64,000 nucleotides of DNA from the NCBI RefSeq assembly GCF_032854445.1, contig NC_088307.1, forward strand, positions 24,749,953-24,813,952. Reading direction: 5' to 3'. Below the pieces are notes generated by a model that was not told the DNA's origin, did not search any database, and saw only the letters and a program-made list of their open reading frames with translations. Shown here piece after piece: positions 1-11,116 of the stretch. Each line of letters starts with the position of its first letter. Position 1 is the stretch's first letter. The DNA is from Liolophura sinensis (taxonomy: Eukaryota > Mollusca > Polyplacophora > Chitonida > Chitonidae). The translations under genes were made by a program, and so were the position numbers.

Positions 1-770
1 TTGACGCGGCGTTAGGCCTTTCGGAGAATTTCAAAGGGCTAAACGGTTTGAATGCTGAGTTACTGTGCACGATTAAAATTTTCAGATGCTAAAACTGGCT
101 TTCGTGGCATCGGCTAAAGATGTTTATCCATAAGAGGCGATTAACGACAGCATGGGGACAGTTTTCATTGGATCGAAACATTCTCACGGAAATCTCGCTG
201 TAGGGACAGATTGTTGTTGTTCCGGACTTGTCAAGGTAGCTGGAAATTCGTCTGAAGGACAGAAAATGAAGATGACATCCGCAAAACGGATTTTGTTATT
301 TGGTGCAAACATGCAGACATCCGGCCTGCGTCGTCTTTTAACAACCCGTCTGTGCTTTGCGTACCACGACAGAGGCTTGTGCACACAAAGGGTGGACTGT
401 GAGCCTCTTGAATTATCCCGTTATGTAAGTTGTCAGGGATTATGGGTTGTTCGCCCGCATGGCTCACACTGGCATTGCCAAATCTGCAGACCGTATTATA
501 GGGGCAGAGCAATATTTATTCAGAGTGTAGGGCCGGTACAAACAAAAATTTGTCACCAAAACAAGAACAACACAAAAAAAAGTCATCAAACAAAACCGAA
601 ACCTTCTACTTCCGCACACCCCCCCCCCCCAAAAGGTTTTAGCTCTATCAATATTTCCTTCCAACAAAATCAAGGGCCTAACTTATATAACCAGTGTTGT
701 ATAACTGCATTATACTAGGGGTAGGTTCAGCACGGTTGTCAGACCCAAAATGTGATGTCATGGTGGTTAC
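1..770. other. No supported gene
   Basis: Mixed unique sequence with a poly-C run at about 620. A plus frame at 152-718 has no splice or family support. Confidence 0.5.
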
Positions 771-774
771 AGCA

Positions 775-1018
775 TGTACTCAAAAATTAATCTGTTAAAT
801 TAAGCCGAGAGTCTGTTCTTGAATGATGCTAGAATGTATTATGTTATTACAACACAATATTGTGTAATATTTAACATAATATTCTGTTAGTCTAATAGAA
901 TCGGTATGTTGAATTAAATGTGTTAAATTAAACAGAATTACCTGCTGAAATAACAGAATACATTCCAGCATCACTCAGATAACAGACTTTGTGTGAGGTT
1001 TAACAGATTATTTTTTTG
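775..1018. mobile_element. Foldback MITE, family 1
   Basis: About 240 bp with complementary arms: left TCTGTTCTTGAATGATGCTA, right AGCATCACTCAGATAACAGA, ends AATTAATCTGTTAA / TTTAACAGATTATT. No coding sequence. Confidence 0.7.
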
Positions 1019-1059
1019 AAAGTTCATGCGTATCAGGATCCAAAAGATTTCCAGTATTT

Positions 1060-1225
1060 ATTTATCTATTTATTTGATTGGAGTTTTAAACCGTACTCAA
1101 CCTACCAGAATTATCGGGGAGGAAACCAGGGAGAACCTGGGGTAAACCCACAACCATGAGGTATGAACCATCCGCAGGCTGCTGCAGACCCATATATGAC
1201 CGGTGAGGAAGCCAGCAGGAGCTGG
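1060..1225 (-). mobile_element. SINE fragment, same family as 33286
   Basis: TTTATTTGATTGGAGTTTTA, GGAGGAAACC and CCATCCGCAGGCTGCTG are recognisable. The head is missing and there is a small internal insertion. Confidence 0.7.
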
Positions 1226-1477
1226 AATTTACAACGTTACAGCGCTAGTTTGACCCCAAAACAGATAGACAACATTGTATTTTTGTTATTAGACAACAAT
1301 CAACAGACTGTGGATTTTTTATATATATATTTGTCTAAAACAGTCTCATAAAAATAACTGCAGAACACCCATGTGTAGTTCCGAAGCTATAGCGTCTTGA
1401 CAAATATTACGCAAACCCTTACTCAGCGTATATATGTATAGGAATACATTTAATGTGTGCGTCGCAACAGACGTTCG

Positions 1478-1575
1478 TATTCGAGAGCCGTCAACCAATA
1501 AAGACGTTTGAGGTCAATAATCGCACGGCCAATTCCCAAAACGATGTATGACACAAACCACCAAAGATCTAAGAA
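1478..1575 (-). repeat. Dispersed fragment shared with 45585
   Basis: The minus strand reads TTGGGAATTGGCC...GATTATTGACCTC...TTGGTTGACGGCT, matching 45640-45710 on the plus strand. Both translate to LWWFVxY...AIIDLxRxxWLTA, so it may be a relic of a coding or mobile sequence. Confidence 0.5.
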
Positions 1576-1663
1576 AGTATATGAAGTAAGAAAATGTGAC
1601 GGATTACATACATCAACTGTTGATGCCAAAAGTATGTCGAGAATGTCATGAACGTACGTGCTG

Positions 1664-1807
1664 GAAAGGTCTGCAGCAACCTGCGGATGGTCGTGGGTTT
1701 CCCCCGGGTTCTGTCCGGTTTCCTCCCATCTTAATGTCGGCTGCCGTCGTGTAAGTGAAATATTCTTAAGTACGGCACAAAAAACCAATCAAACACATAA
1801 ATAAATT
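1664..1807 (+). mobile_element. SINE 3' fragment, same family as 33286
   Basis: GCAACCTGCGGATGGTCGTG, TCCGGTTTCCTCCCATCTTA and AAATATTCTTAAGTACGGCA are followed by an AT-rich tail. Confidence 0.75.
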
Positions 1808-2630
1808 ACTAACCATAGAAGCTCTTGAAGTATGAAATCTAGAACAGCGTAAAATATTCAGTTCAAGGTGTCTCATACTTACTGCAAGATACTTATGAAC
1901 TGTTATAATGATTCAGCGCTAGTCAGACTAGTGAGATTAGTGCTCAAAGCTTTAGACCACAGCGTGAGCATTTATACTTGACCATCCACAGGGTTGCTGG
2001 CCGACCGTGAGCATTTCATCCCAATTAAAACCGACAAACTAAATATAACAAAAAAGATGAAATAAATCATTTCTACTTTTGCCAGTTATACATACATATA
2101 TTTTATTAGCAATACGCCTGGTCTGATGAATTATAAGTTGGTAATATTGAATATACAAACCAGTACCTTTGCCTATATGTGAGAAGTGCAAAAGTTTGAA
2201 ACCTGGCATCATAATGACTTCCCTCTTCGTGGCCTAATGCAGGTCTCTTCCGACAAAATAATTAAGCACCAAACTAATTTACACTGCATTGCTGTTCAAA
2301 GACACTCATTAGGAGTTTAATTATACGATACGAATGGACAGCCCTGAATATACATTTCGTGTCGTGTAGCATGAAGTATATCTTCAAAACCCAGCCGAGA
2401 GTTTTGCTCTGACTTTCTGACAAATGATCGAATCTCATGCTGAAAGTCCCTTTATTATTTACAAGCTTCGTGCATAGGTTAGTATATATGTAGGGCTTAA
2501 ATGATCAGAACCACGCAAATTCCAAATTATTTTGAAAATTATATGTGGTCATACACAAAACCACTCATGCTTCACGTGAAGAGCTGTGGATAAACTCTTG
2601 AAACAATTAGTTTCTTCAAAGGCCATCTGT

Positions 2631-2798
2631 GACCGGTTTCATGAAGCGCACTTGGTTAAGTAAGTACTTAACTACTATGAAAACATATGTTGTAGAGATA
2701 TAAAGAACAACTTGGATTAAGAGTCTGTTAATCCCACAGTGCTCTTAGCTAAGGGCTACCTAACACTAGGTACGCTTCATGAAACCCGCCCCTGATAG
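2631..2798. mobile_element. MITE with ~20-bp terminal inverted repeats, family 2
   Basis: GACCGGTTTCATGAAGCGCA at the left is complementary to GTACGCTTCATGAAACCCGC at the right. About 168 bp, non-coding. Confidence 0.75.
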
Positions 2799-2799
2799 C

Positions 2800-3695
2800 A
2801 CTGGTCGACAAACCGGTAGGCATATATTAAGTGATATTATAAACGGTATTTGTATACACAGGCAAACTGTCAAAGGTTCACTGTCCAAAAGGCGGGTAAG
2901 GCCTTTCCTTGTAGTGCAAAATGGTTACAGTTTGGTACAGCTCGGCTGATAACCAATGATTTCTTGTAGCAATAAACATAATCATTTACCAGTTGTTTAC
3001 TCAACAGTTTCATGTCTGATTATACCAACCTCTTACAACTGGTTACTCACTGGTTATACCACTTGCTAACTTATATGGTTACAGCTTTGTTTTGAACTGG
3101 TTGTGGCCAAACATAGACGTCACTATTTACCAATGTCTTAAAACCTTTGCAGTAAGCCTATATACCAATCATTTCAGTACCAAGTGGTAGCTTGTTTCCA
3201 GTTGGTACAGACTGGTCAGAGTTTGAGTTAATTAAAAAACATGTATGTATAAGCGAAAGGCAGTGTGGTTACACTTCATCTGTTCTCTTCAAGCATATGT
3301 TTTTGTTTCTTGAATTCATCTCTTGGGACATATCCGTATTACAAGTGTAAAGGGGCACCTTATTATTTCATGACAGACTCAAAGACTTAACGTCTCTGCA
3401 AAAAAGTCAAAAAATATTTCACTAACACACATGAAATTTGTAGGCCTACACTTTCAGCAGGCTAACAATTCAATACATGGCCTTGTTATGGGGATTTACA
3501 TTAAGGATACCGCAAAGCGTACATAATCCTGCCCATCACAAAACATATACAATTCTGCCTCTTTGTGGTTTGTTCACAATGATCCCTAAATAAACACACG
3601 TAACAATGCAGAAAATGATTATCGAAGCCAACTGTCTTGTTTGGCAAGGGTATACAATTGGTCTTTTCATTCTCTTTTTTTTTCATGAAAACGTT
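2800..3695. other. No supported gene
   Basis: AT-rich unique DNA. Its right part would be the 3' UTR and flank of the galaxin-like gene, though no clear minus-strand AATAAA is seen. Confidence 0.45.
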
Positions 3696-3699
3696 TCCT

Positions 3700-6600
3700 C
3701 TATTTTCCAAGCTCCGACTTCTTGCAAACTTTATTGCCTTCGCAGCAATCTTCTGTTTGTGTATCGTAGACGTCCTTCCCACAACACGCCGCGGTCGGAC
3801 CACTTCTTCCGTTGAGTTTTCCGTCACAGCAGATTCCCAGATTCATGTTGTAGGTGTGGACACCACAGCAAGCAGCTTTCATCGACGGCTTTTTCTTCAC
3901 AATTCCGTCACAACACATGTTGTAATACCTGTCATATTCAAATGTCCCGCAACATCCGGGCAGTATACCCGTGCGATCCAAGATGGCCTCCCCACAGCAA
4001 ATCTCATCACGCGGTACGTACTTCCTGTTTCCACAAGGCGCTGTCAAGAAACAAAAAGTAACAATATAGATACTCTAAATCAATTTTACAAAAGGGGTTG
4101 CGAAGACACTATTTCCTTCAATCGATTTTTGATCATGTTGAGATGTAAGTTTGAGGCATGGTTAAATCGTCCAAGTGCTAAAGCGTCCAAAACAAGTCAG
4201 TCAAACATGTTGGTCAAATTGTCCAGTATATAGAGTGTTTTCCGTTCCTTCAGGACAAAAAATCATATGTTACATGCATAAAGCGGATTCCTTCTTGGTG
4301 CTATTATAACCTGCATTCATTAGCAGGTGTTTATAGTAAAATTTGAAAGATTTACTTCCCATTATCTTAGGGTTTAGTAAAATCTTGAGAAAGTCATTGT
4401 GTCATATGTACATTTACGAATACTTAAAACAAGTCTTTGATAACCAAATAGGCAGATAACAGTTTCAGATACGTAGCACAACTGTCAGCAAACAGACTAC
4501 ATTTTAACCCCTTTCATGGTCTTCGAGTGGCATACGAATATCGGATCTGACATTTACATATAGATCTTGGACAGTGCCTTGAACAGTATAAGGCATCCAT
4601 ATCACTAACAGCTAGATTCGGGTCAACAGCCCTTTGCACTAGTTTCTAACGGAACTTTTCAGTCGGGAGCACGCATGGACAAAACATATCCAATATTCTT
4701 GCAAACAGGTCCACCATTTGTCATACACATTGATTTGCAAATGTTTAACACAGTTCCTGCATGTGCCCCCACGCATGGGCAGCGAAGTAATGGTGACCTC
4801 AAAGTGCAGTCCCGTGGGAAAGTATGGATTTCGTATTGGTCGGTTTTGAAGGACTCGGATAAATTCCGATGATTACGGGCATCTCCGGCCAGGACATGGC
4901 GGAGGTAAACAGCAAGGTTTTCGAGGACGCGTTCTCGTCGCGTACGTGCCGATTCCAGCGTACATGAGGTCACAAAGGAACCTGAGGTCAGTCCTGTTTA
5001 TGTCTTGGCCAAAATATTTGAAGCTTAGCCGGACCCACTGGAGAGTTCTTCGTTAGAACATGGCCTACAAAAATTCGAAATCAAAGAAAAAGAAGCGGTT
5101 CACGATTCCTATTTATAAATTTATTACTTTGCCTCTCATCCCTTCCTCGGAGCCCCTCCGCCAAGATATCATAAATTGTCCAGAATAACTATTTATTTTT
5201 TAAATTTATTTGATTGGAGTTTTACACCGTGCATTGTGGTGGGAGGAAACCGGGCAGAGCCCAAGGGAAAACCCAAAACCATCCGCAGATTGCTGACAGA
5301 CCTTCTCACGTACGACCAGAGAGGAAGCCAGTATGTTCAGACTAACTTTAGCCTGTGCTCTAGAATTTCTCACCAAACCTCCGTCATGTTTCGAGTGAAG
5401 ATTTATGGCTTCAACTTTAAAAAGTGGTAAACTTTTGGGCATATTGTGTACTTGCTCCTTTTCTCGTGTATTTTGACAAGAAGGCAGGTTATAAAACATA
5501 AAAAAGTATATTACTTTCAGATGAAAAAGTATGAAAAATTAGTCGAAAACGGGGTCTTCAGTATATGTTTCGATTTTTGTTTAAAGAGAAAAAGACACTT
5601 GAAAATAATTGTATGGTAGGTATTTGGTCTTTGTGTAATAATGTTATTATGCCCTGATGAGGATGTATCACATGTTTAATAAATATATTTGCACCAGAAT
5701 TTGGTCTTTTCAGCTAACAAATGTGTTCAACCTGGATTTGGATTATATTTATATTTTTAATATATTCATAAATATTATCATAAATTCAGATTAAATGCTT
5801 ATGTTTGGATATAAACAACAAATTTACATTCAAATAAATTTATGAGACATGCATCACATCATTATCGAGAACATTATTATGCAATAACGATAACTACCAC
5901 AAGGTTGTCCCATATACCCACTATACAAAAATATGTTCAAATACCCTTTTCTCCAGACAAAAAAAAATCGAAGAAAACTTTAAATACCATATCTGCATAT
6001 AAATATTGACGCTCTTTCATCTTGGCATCATTTTTATGTCTTCTTTTCCTTTAAACGTCCGCGTGATATTTTCAAAACCAATGAACCGAAGTTAGTATGA
6101 CCATAAACAATGTTTTATGGTCATTTTTTTTTTGGGCTGTGACGTAAAAAAAGAATATTTAAAAGCAGGATAAAATACGGTGGCCTTTTCAATGAGGTGA
6201 TGTGACGTTACATCACCTTGTTCACCTTGTTCCCACTGCTTGTCAACAGCAACTTAAAAATAATCTGAAAAACTTTTGCCAAAACACCCACCTTATACAA
6301 AACAGTTGTTTTTATTTGGAATTTCTTGGTACGAAAAAGTGTAAAATAAAACGTATTTCCTTAAACAATTTTCAGTTCCATTTCATCTGATGCACACGTT
6401 ATTTTTGACTTTATGTACGCAAGTTTAGCCAAATTTGAGATTGCCTCGTGGAATATAGTACATTTAATCGGCGGCGGCCTTATGTAATACAAAGTTGAAA
6501 TGAGACGAAGGGCTATTGTTTCTTGTTAAAGGTATCTGTCCGGTTTTACCTACTAATGCACTTTAGTGATGTCAGACATCCGGTTAACATTTTTGCGGGA

Positions 6601-8852
6601 GACGAACTAACATCGGTCAAAATAAAGAAAATACATGACTTAATTGCTATTATTTTAAGGGCAAACTATTTATACAGGTATCATCATAATCAAATTAAGT
6701 GTAGGCCTACTGTCTTGACGAAACCACAGAAACCTGTGGATGTTTGTCGTGAAAAACACGTTGTCGGAGGTATGTCAACATGTCTGGCATGCTCTTATCA
6801 AGCTTTTCCCAGGAATTAGCACCGTCCTGTCACATTCGTAGCGGAGAGACAAACGTGTTAGAGACTTTATACACACATTTGTAGCATCCGCGTTGGCTAG
6901 AGGCCGTTTGTGAAATTTGCCTTCGAAGGACCCACTGACAAAAAAATTGTAAGTCACGTGTACCTTCGAGATATAGAAGGTTCTTGAAGCGGTGGGATTA
7001 TTCTTTTTTCGCCCGGACTTGCCCAATATATAGGCTAAAGAAACATCGGCAGATTGCTGCATGAGACCTTTCAAAACGATCATATAGGCGTAAGGAAGCA
7101 TATCTTTAGTAAATGTCATGTCTAATTTTGGTCATGAAAAATGCGTAACAAATCAATTCATACGCATTATTGATGTTTACTGAAATACATTAAAAGAATT
7201 ACTTTATTAATCATTAGTTATACAATGACGAACAAATTTAGTGACGGGGATCACCGGAGTTTTGGGTGTAAAAACACAATCATTCGCCTGCCAGAGATTG
7301 TCATTTTAAACCGCGGCGAGAGCGAGAACCGGCGAGGGTCAGATTTGAGCCTGCGGCTTAATGGATCTGACTGGGCGATGTAATGCAAGATTAATGATAA
7401 CTGAAAGTATTATATAAATACGCCAACGAGGTTTATATCTTCAACTTATTAATAACATTTATCTAAACTATTGGATTGGATTTTAACGCCGTACTCAAGA
7501 AAATGTCATTTACACGACGGCAGTCATCAATATGCATGGTGGGGGAAACCGGACAGAGCCTGGGGGAAACCCACGACCATCTGCAGATTTCATGCGACTA
7601 TAGCATTGCAATGTGTTCATAAAGACAGCTTAGAAAACTGACTTGCCTTAATTTATCCGACTTGTCGAATCCCACGAGTCGATACGACTTATCGCATCGT
7701 GTGAGCGCGAATTTAAGAATAAGCTGTTCTCGAGGTTTTATGATTGTCGTCAAAAATTCACGCACTAAGACTGTCCCGGTGTTTTTTTAAAATTTATTTA
7801 TTTTATTGATGTTAAACCGTTCCACGCCATGCTCAAGAATATTTCATAATGGTGGGATTAAACCTGGGGGAAGCCAGGAGAGGAAGCCAGAGTAAGCTGG
7901 ACTTGAACTCACAGTGACCGCTCTGGCGCGAGGCTCCCCAGGTGTTTTGTATGACAAGCACCTGGACATAACCGAAGTGCATTTGGAAATTTACAATTAA
8001 ACTTGTCAGTCAGTCAATTTCCATAAATTTGACTGTCTAATTAAGGGCTAGAACTTGTCCATTATCATGCAGATGTCACAGTTTTACTGACAAACTTTAT
8101 TTAACTAAAGGTAGTTATTTATAAAGAATTTATAGAGAATATAGGATATATCCGCTATATTTTATTACGGTATATCACCGTATTAAATTTCTATAAAATT
8201 TGTTGACCCAGTAATTTGTTGTACTTCACGACAGAGAAAAGTAGGCTTACTGTACGTGTAAATCCGTGTAGATGAATGGTGTAGATCTGTACAAAAAGAA
8301 CTGTATAAATACAAGTAGCATCTGTAGGTTTGTTACACTCACATACTTTTGAATTAAGCACGCTGACTTTAGCTGTAACTTTACGTAATTTGTGTAAGTA
8401 TGAAAAGACCTTAGGTCCAGGCTCAGTCCTGAGTCGGGTCACAGCTAAGACCTTAAAAAAGAGAAGGGGATAGTGCGACGACTGGTTGAACAGTATCAGA
8501 ATAATGGCTCGGGCGTGGCGACTTACTTGCCTTCGGTAAGTCGTCTCAGTGAAGCAGCACTAGATAAAAGAGCGGTGGAAAACCGTCCTGGAGCAAGGCG
8601 GCACATTACATACACTCTAAGGACTCTTTCGTCGTCATATGAATGAAAAATACGACGTTAAACCCCAAGCACTCACTCACTCACTCACTCTTTGGATACG
8701 AGGTCCACTTAGCGTAAACTGAATATAAATACCAATTTTTGAATTTAAATTTCATTACTTAAATGTGTAAAGCATTTACCTGTGAGTTTCTGCTTTGGAG
8801 CTCCTAAGGTAACATGAACGACACAGATAGCTAAAATCACTCGGGGTATCAT
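3700..8852 (-). CDS. Galaxin-like secreted dicysteine-repeat protein, two exons
   Basis: Exon 1 is 8852-8780 and encodes a signal peptide (MIPRVILAICVVHVTLGA...) ending at a good donor (ACAG/GTAAAT) in phase 1. Exon 2 is 4040-3700, entered after TTGACAG with the matching phase, and runs to a TAG stop. The product is about 137 residues. Exon 2 carries repeated Cys-Cys pairs in the pattern CCG-x-YD/YN-x-CCDG (DEICCGEAI, PGCCGTFEYDR, NMCCDGIV, AACCGVHTYN, GICCDGKL, TAACCGKDVYD, EDCCEG), the hallmark of galaxins. Galaxins were first described in coral skeletal matrix; relatives occur in mollusc shell-associated proteomes and in squid symbiotic tissue. Seen: the CC repeats and phase-matched splicing. 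Inferred: secretion and a matrix or defence role. Further small exons in the 4.7-kb intron cannot be excluded. Confidence 0.75.
4890..5345 (+). repeat. Duplicated block, copy 1
   Basis: GGTAAACAGCAAGGTTTTCG, CGTTCTCGTCGCGTACGTGC, ATGAGGTCACAAAGGAACCT and TTAGCCGGACCCACTGGAGA recur in order at 10186-10565, including the same SINE fragment at the right. This is a segmental duplicate about 5.3 kb apart. Confidence 0.85.
5195..5345 (-). mobile_element. SINE fragment, same family as 33286
   Basis: ATTTGATTGGAGTTTTACAC, GGTGGGAGGAAACCGGGCAG and CCATCCGCAGATTGCTGACA. It is carried within the block duplicated at 10186. Confidence 0.7.
5510..6070 (+). mobile_element. Long-inverted-repeat element, copy 1
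   Basis: The arms mirror each other: CACTTGAAAATAATTGTATG at the left against the sequence around CTATACAAAAATATGTTCAA at the right, and GATGAGGATGTATCACATGT against ACATGCATCACATCATTATC. No transposase frame is visible, so it is non-autonomous. It lies in the galaxin-like gene's intron. Confidence 0.6.
6100..7460. other. Intronic sequence without features
   Basis: Inside the galaxin-like gene's intron. AT-rich, no recognised exon. Confidence 0.45.
7470..7590 (-). mobile_element. SINE fragment, same family as 33286
   Basis: TTTTAACGCCGTACTCAAGA, GGAAACCGGACAGAGCCTGG and ACCATCTGCAG in reverse orientation. Confidence 0.65.
7785..7945 (-). mobile_element. SINE with central deletion, same family as 33286
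   Basis: TTATTTTATTGATGTTAAAC, CATGCTCAAGAATATTTCAT and GGACTTGAACTCACAGTGAC. The middle block is mostly lost. Confidence 0.65.
8461..8690 (+). mobile_element. tRNA-derived SINE, headless copy of the exon-array family
   Basis: Matches the reverse complement of the array SINE: GACTTACTTGCCTTCGGTAA, AGAGCGGTGGAAAACCGTCC, TCTAAGGACTCTTTCGTCGT and a (CACT)n tail. It sits just downstream of the signal-peptide exon of the galaxin-like gene. Confidence 0.75.
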
Positions 8853-8970
8853 CTTGTGGGGATACAGCTGTTCTTCCAAAAAGTTTTCAAATGAGAATAA
8901 TAACCTACTAGCAGAGGAGACTTTGTCCACTGTCGTCTGTCGTCTGCCCCCGTCTGCGTTTTCCACAGGC

Positions 8971-8977
8971 AATATAA
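8971..8977 (-). promoter_or_regulatory. Possible TATA element of the galaxin-like gene
   Basis: The minus strand reads CCTTATATTG about 120 nt before the start codon at 8852, which would allow a transcription start near 8945. The match is weak and the position is the main support. Confidence 0.25.
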
Positions 8978-10185
8978 GGCAGTCGTTTCTCACGATGGGA
9001 AGGTGGGGGAGGGGGAGGGGTGGCTATAGATCAGAAAGAGTCTTAGCCTTTGGAGTTTACACTGGGCTGTCTTTGCTGCCTAGGCTCGATGTAGTTATAG
9101 CCTTCCTATCACGCGAGGATTTGCGAATTTGTTCAAAGACACCCAACACAAACATCTGTCAATTTGGATACGACCTCATTTAGGAGTATCAATATTGTAT
9201 CCAGCAAATAACACCGAATCCAGTAATATTGAAATTCTGCCGATCGTTTTTTTTTCGTCGTGCCAAAATGTAAACAAAATATTTTTTCTGCACCATGCAC
9301 CTCGGACCTCTAAAGCATGCCTGCCTCTGTGGTTGGTTGTTGGATCGTCGCCATTAAATGTTTTGTTCTTAAGAATGGAGGGTTTTCTTGTGAGGTGACA
9401 GAGTCCGTAACGGTTTGCAGATGCTGTCATCGTCCGCGCCTGCACCAATTTGCTCCTCCAACCCCGATAGCTCCGGATCAAACCGTACTCTCAGGAGCTT
9501 CTGTCGGCCATTGATCACCGTTAAATAAAAACGAAGATTTGTTGTTGGTTTGGAAGTTTGTCTGATGATGCCGCGACATGCCAAGCTCACGGTTTTAGGT
9601 TAACAGAAAAACACGAATGGATAATGCTAAACGTTTGATGGGGCCAGTTTCAACAAATCGAAGAAAATCACGCGGTATTTCCACACATCGGTGTGTCTCG
9701 ATGCGCAAGAACTGATGATTAAAATGAGGATTACGATGTTTTAGCCTCTACAGATCGTTAATTGCGAGAAACACATCGAGGTCGTCAAACAGTACAACTC
9801 ATCAATTAAATCAAAGATCAAATTTGCTGATGTATGCACATTTAATAATCCTTCACTTCTCTTGTCATATTATCAGCAATTTGCGTTTGGGATGTTAACT
9901 TTGTGTTTTTGTTTCTGTTTAAAGAAAAAAGATGTCAAACAAGAAATATGGATATTTAATTTCCTTCCATATATATTATATATAGATTTATAGATAGATA
10001 TATTTTCCTTCTATTTATGAAAGTTGAGAATTTTCACAAAGCAATTAATATTTAGCATCTTTAATTAGGCAATCAGTTAATCAGTAACACTGTATGAAAA
10101 CTCGACCAAGGAAACAGCATATAGATGCTATATTTTTGTATTTCTTTAATTCTTATACATTTATTTAGCTAGTTAGCCAGCGCGG

Positions 10186-10565
10186 GTAAACAGCAAGGTT
10201 TCCGAGGACTCGTTCTCGTCGCGTACGTGCCGATTCCAGCGTTCATGAGGTCACAAAGGAACCTGAGGTCAGTTCAGTTTATGTCTTGGCCAAAATATGG
10301 GAAGCTAAGCCGGACTCCTAAAGAGTTCCTCGTTAGCACATGGCCTACACAAATTCGAAATCAAAGTTAAAGAAGCGGGCCACGATTTCTATTCACAAAT
10401 CTTGTTACTTTGTCTCTCACATCTTTCTAAGAACACCTCTGTACCAAGTCATTATATGTCGTCCAGATGAACTTATTTCGATTCGAGTTTTACACCATCA
10501 TTATGGTGGGAGGACAAAGGACAGAGCCCGGGTGGAACACACGTCCATCCGCAGTCAGACCTTCT
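10186..10565 (+). repeat. Duplicated block, copy 2
   Basis: Paralogue of 4890-5345 in the same orientation, roughly 85-90% alike by eye. Confidence 0.85.
10480..10565 (-). mobile_element. SINE fragment within duplicated block
   Basis: GTTTTACACCATCATTATGG and GGACAGAGCCCGGGTGGAAC, paralogous to the fragment at 5195. Confidence 0.55.
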
Positions 10566-10956
10566 TATGTATACGTATAGTGTGCACAGGTTAGTCGTCG
10601 GTTACCCAGTCAAGTGCATAGAAACTTGATGGAAACCTGGAAGGCAAATTTTGAAACTCACGTCTAACGAGATCCAAATGTTGAATGTATAGGTGCTGCA
10701 AACAACGATTACAAGTCGTCGTATAAGTGAAATATGCTTGATTATATACGGTGTAAAACATCTATCAAACAAATAAATAAAACTATTACAAGCCGTCGTT
10801 TAAGTAAAATATTACTACACTGAAAAAACTACTTTGTTACTATTAACAAAGTTTTTAACAAACTTCCATGTGTTACAACTATGAATTACCTGTTCAGCTC
10901 GTAATGTATGTTTTCAAAGATTAGATAAAAGAAGAGGTTAGGTTAAATACTTATTT

Positions 10957-10972
10957 TTTATTACTTTTTATT
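10957..10972 (-). terminator. Tandem poly(A) signals for the small basic-protein gene
   Basis: Two AATAAA hexamers on the minus strand lie 10 bp apart, about 150 nt after the TGA at 11119-11117. The region is AT-rich, so chance matches are possible. Confidence 0.3.
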
Positions 10973-11116
10973 TCTGAGACAGCGTCAAGACAATATTTAG
11001 GACTTACCCTGATTATTTCAGTGTCGAGTCAGAATTCCTCTGGAATTATTTTCCATGTAAGGAACGACTTATGTATCGAATTATCATCGTGCTGCAAGAA
11101 AGGCTGCTACAAGCTA

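Noticed and set aside
4659-4973. Cysteine-containing minus-strand frame (CTLRSPLLRCPCVGAHAG...) as an extra exon of the galaxin-like gene
   Set aside because: No acceptor and donor pair in the required phase 1-1; part of it lies in the duplicated block.
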